Source: Ruminococcus sp. UBA3286 (GTDB lineage Bacteria; Bacillota; Clostridia; Oscillospirales; Ruminococcaceae). From it: DNA of 7,000 nucleotides. The notes beneath the pieces are model-generated. The model was not told the DNA's origin. It saw only the letters and a list, made by a program, of their open reading frames with translations, and made no database searches. The DNA lies in the NCBI GenBank assembly GCA_002362135.1, contig DETO01000052.1, positions 592-7,591 on the forward strand, read 5' to 3'. Below are positions 6,856-7,000 of this stretch, one piece after another. Each line of letters starts with the position of its first letter. Position 1 is the first letter of the stretch. The position numbers were made by a program, and so were the translations under genes.

Positions 6856-6867
6856 ATTTATGTTTTT

Positions 6868-6895
6868 ATTATAATCCTTTTTTTGGCGAAGTCAA
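6868..6895 (-). promoter_or_regulatory. Sigma-A-type promoter of the riboswitch/protease unit
   Basis: The minus strand has TTGACT (6890-6895), a 16-base spacer containing seven A, and a perfect TATAAT (6868-6873). Transcription would begin near 6861, only about six bases before the conserved aptamer block. The leader is therefore about 146 bases and consists almost wholly of riboswitch and expression platform. Confidence 0.85.
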
Positions 6896-7000
6896 TACGA
6901 TTTCGCAATGTCGGCGGTTTTGTGCGGTAATTTGACTGGATTTTAATGGGTTTTCAGTACTATTTAAGGGTGTTGTCTCCCATACGCACTAACCTATAAA
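6896..7000. other. Upstream non-coding stretch, no gene recognised
   Basis: No credible open frame, tRNA or strong terminator is visible in these roughly 100 bases. A plus-strand TTGACT at 6932-6937 is followed by TACTAT only after 20 bases, which is too far for a reliable divergent promoter. The window ends here, so a promoter or element edge for a neighbouring gene cannot be judged. Confidence 0.4.

Noticed and set aside
6932..6963. Divergent plus-strand promoter (TTGACT ... TACTAT)
   Set aside because: The spacer is 20 bases and the -10 is imperfect; no downstream gene is in the window to support it.

Overview
The window suggests a gut Firmicute of the Ruminococcus/Oscillospiraceae type. 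The reasons are moderate G+C, strong AGGAG ribosome sites, and a very large secreted dockerin-bearing M60 metallopeptidase. This placement is inference from protein style only. All three genes lie on the minus strand, so the window reads right to left.

From the right end: about 100 bases (6896-7000) hold no recognisable gene. A clear sigma-A-type promoter follows (6868-6895), and the predicted transcript starts almost at the edge of a cyclic-di-GMP-I (GEMM-I) riboswitch aptamer (6781-6855). Its core blocks GGCAAAC, a GAAA-capped stem, GGACGCAAAGC and a CTAAG/TATG tetraloop-receptor hairpin are all readable. A small hairpin directly after the aptamer (6759-6780) is a candidate expression platform. 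The leader runs to the ATG at 6715 of a 1728-residue exported protein: signal peptide, beta-sandwich domain, internal dockerin with two complete calcium loops, beta-rich linker, two fibronectin-III domains, discoidin-like domain, M60 (gluzincin) catalytic domain with HEIGH and a downstream glutamate, fibronectin-III-like domain, second discoidin-like domain and a C-terminal beta domain.

After an 89-base spacer with an unusually perfect 13-bp hairpin (1481-1510) comes a 302-residue secreted protein (531-1439). Its first half resembles the cohesin-like domains of gut Clostridia and its second half is a beta module. A textbook intrinsic terminator (498-523) closes this two-gene unit. A separate extended -10 promoter (413-421) drives the third gene. 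That gene is cut by the left window edge and starts a membrane-anchored extracellular protein.

My reading is a c-di-GMP-responsive surface system. A mucin/glycoprotein-directed protease is made under riboswitch control together with a small secreted protein that may be its cohesin-type docking partner. A membrane-anchored protein of possibly related function lies next door. The aptamer, dockerin, protease motif and terminator are directly visible; the cohesin pairing, the mucin substrate and the direction of the switch are inferences.
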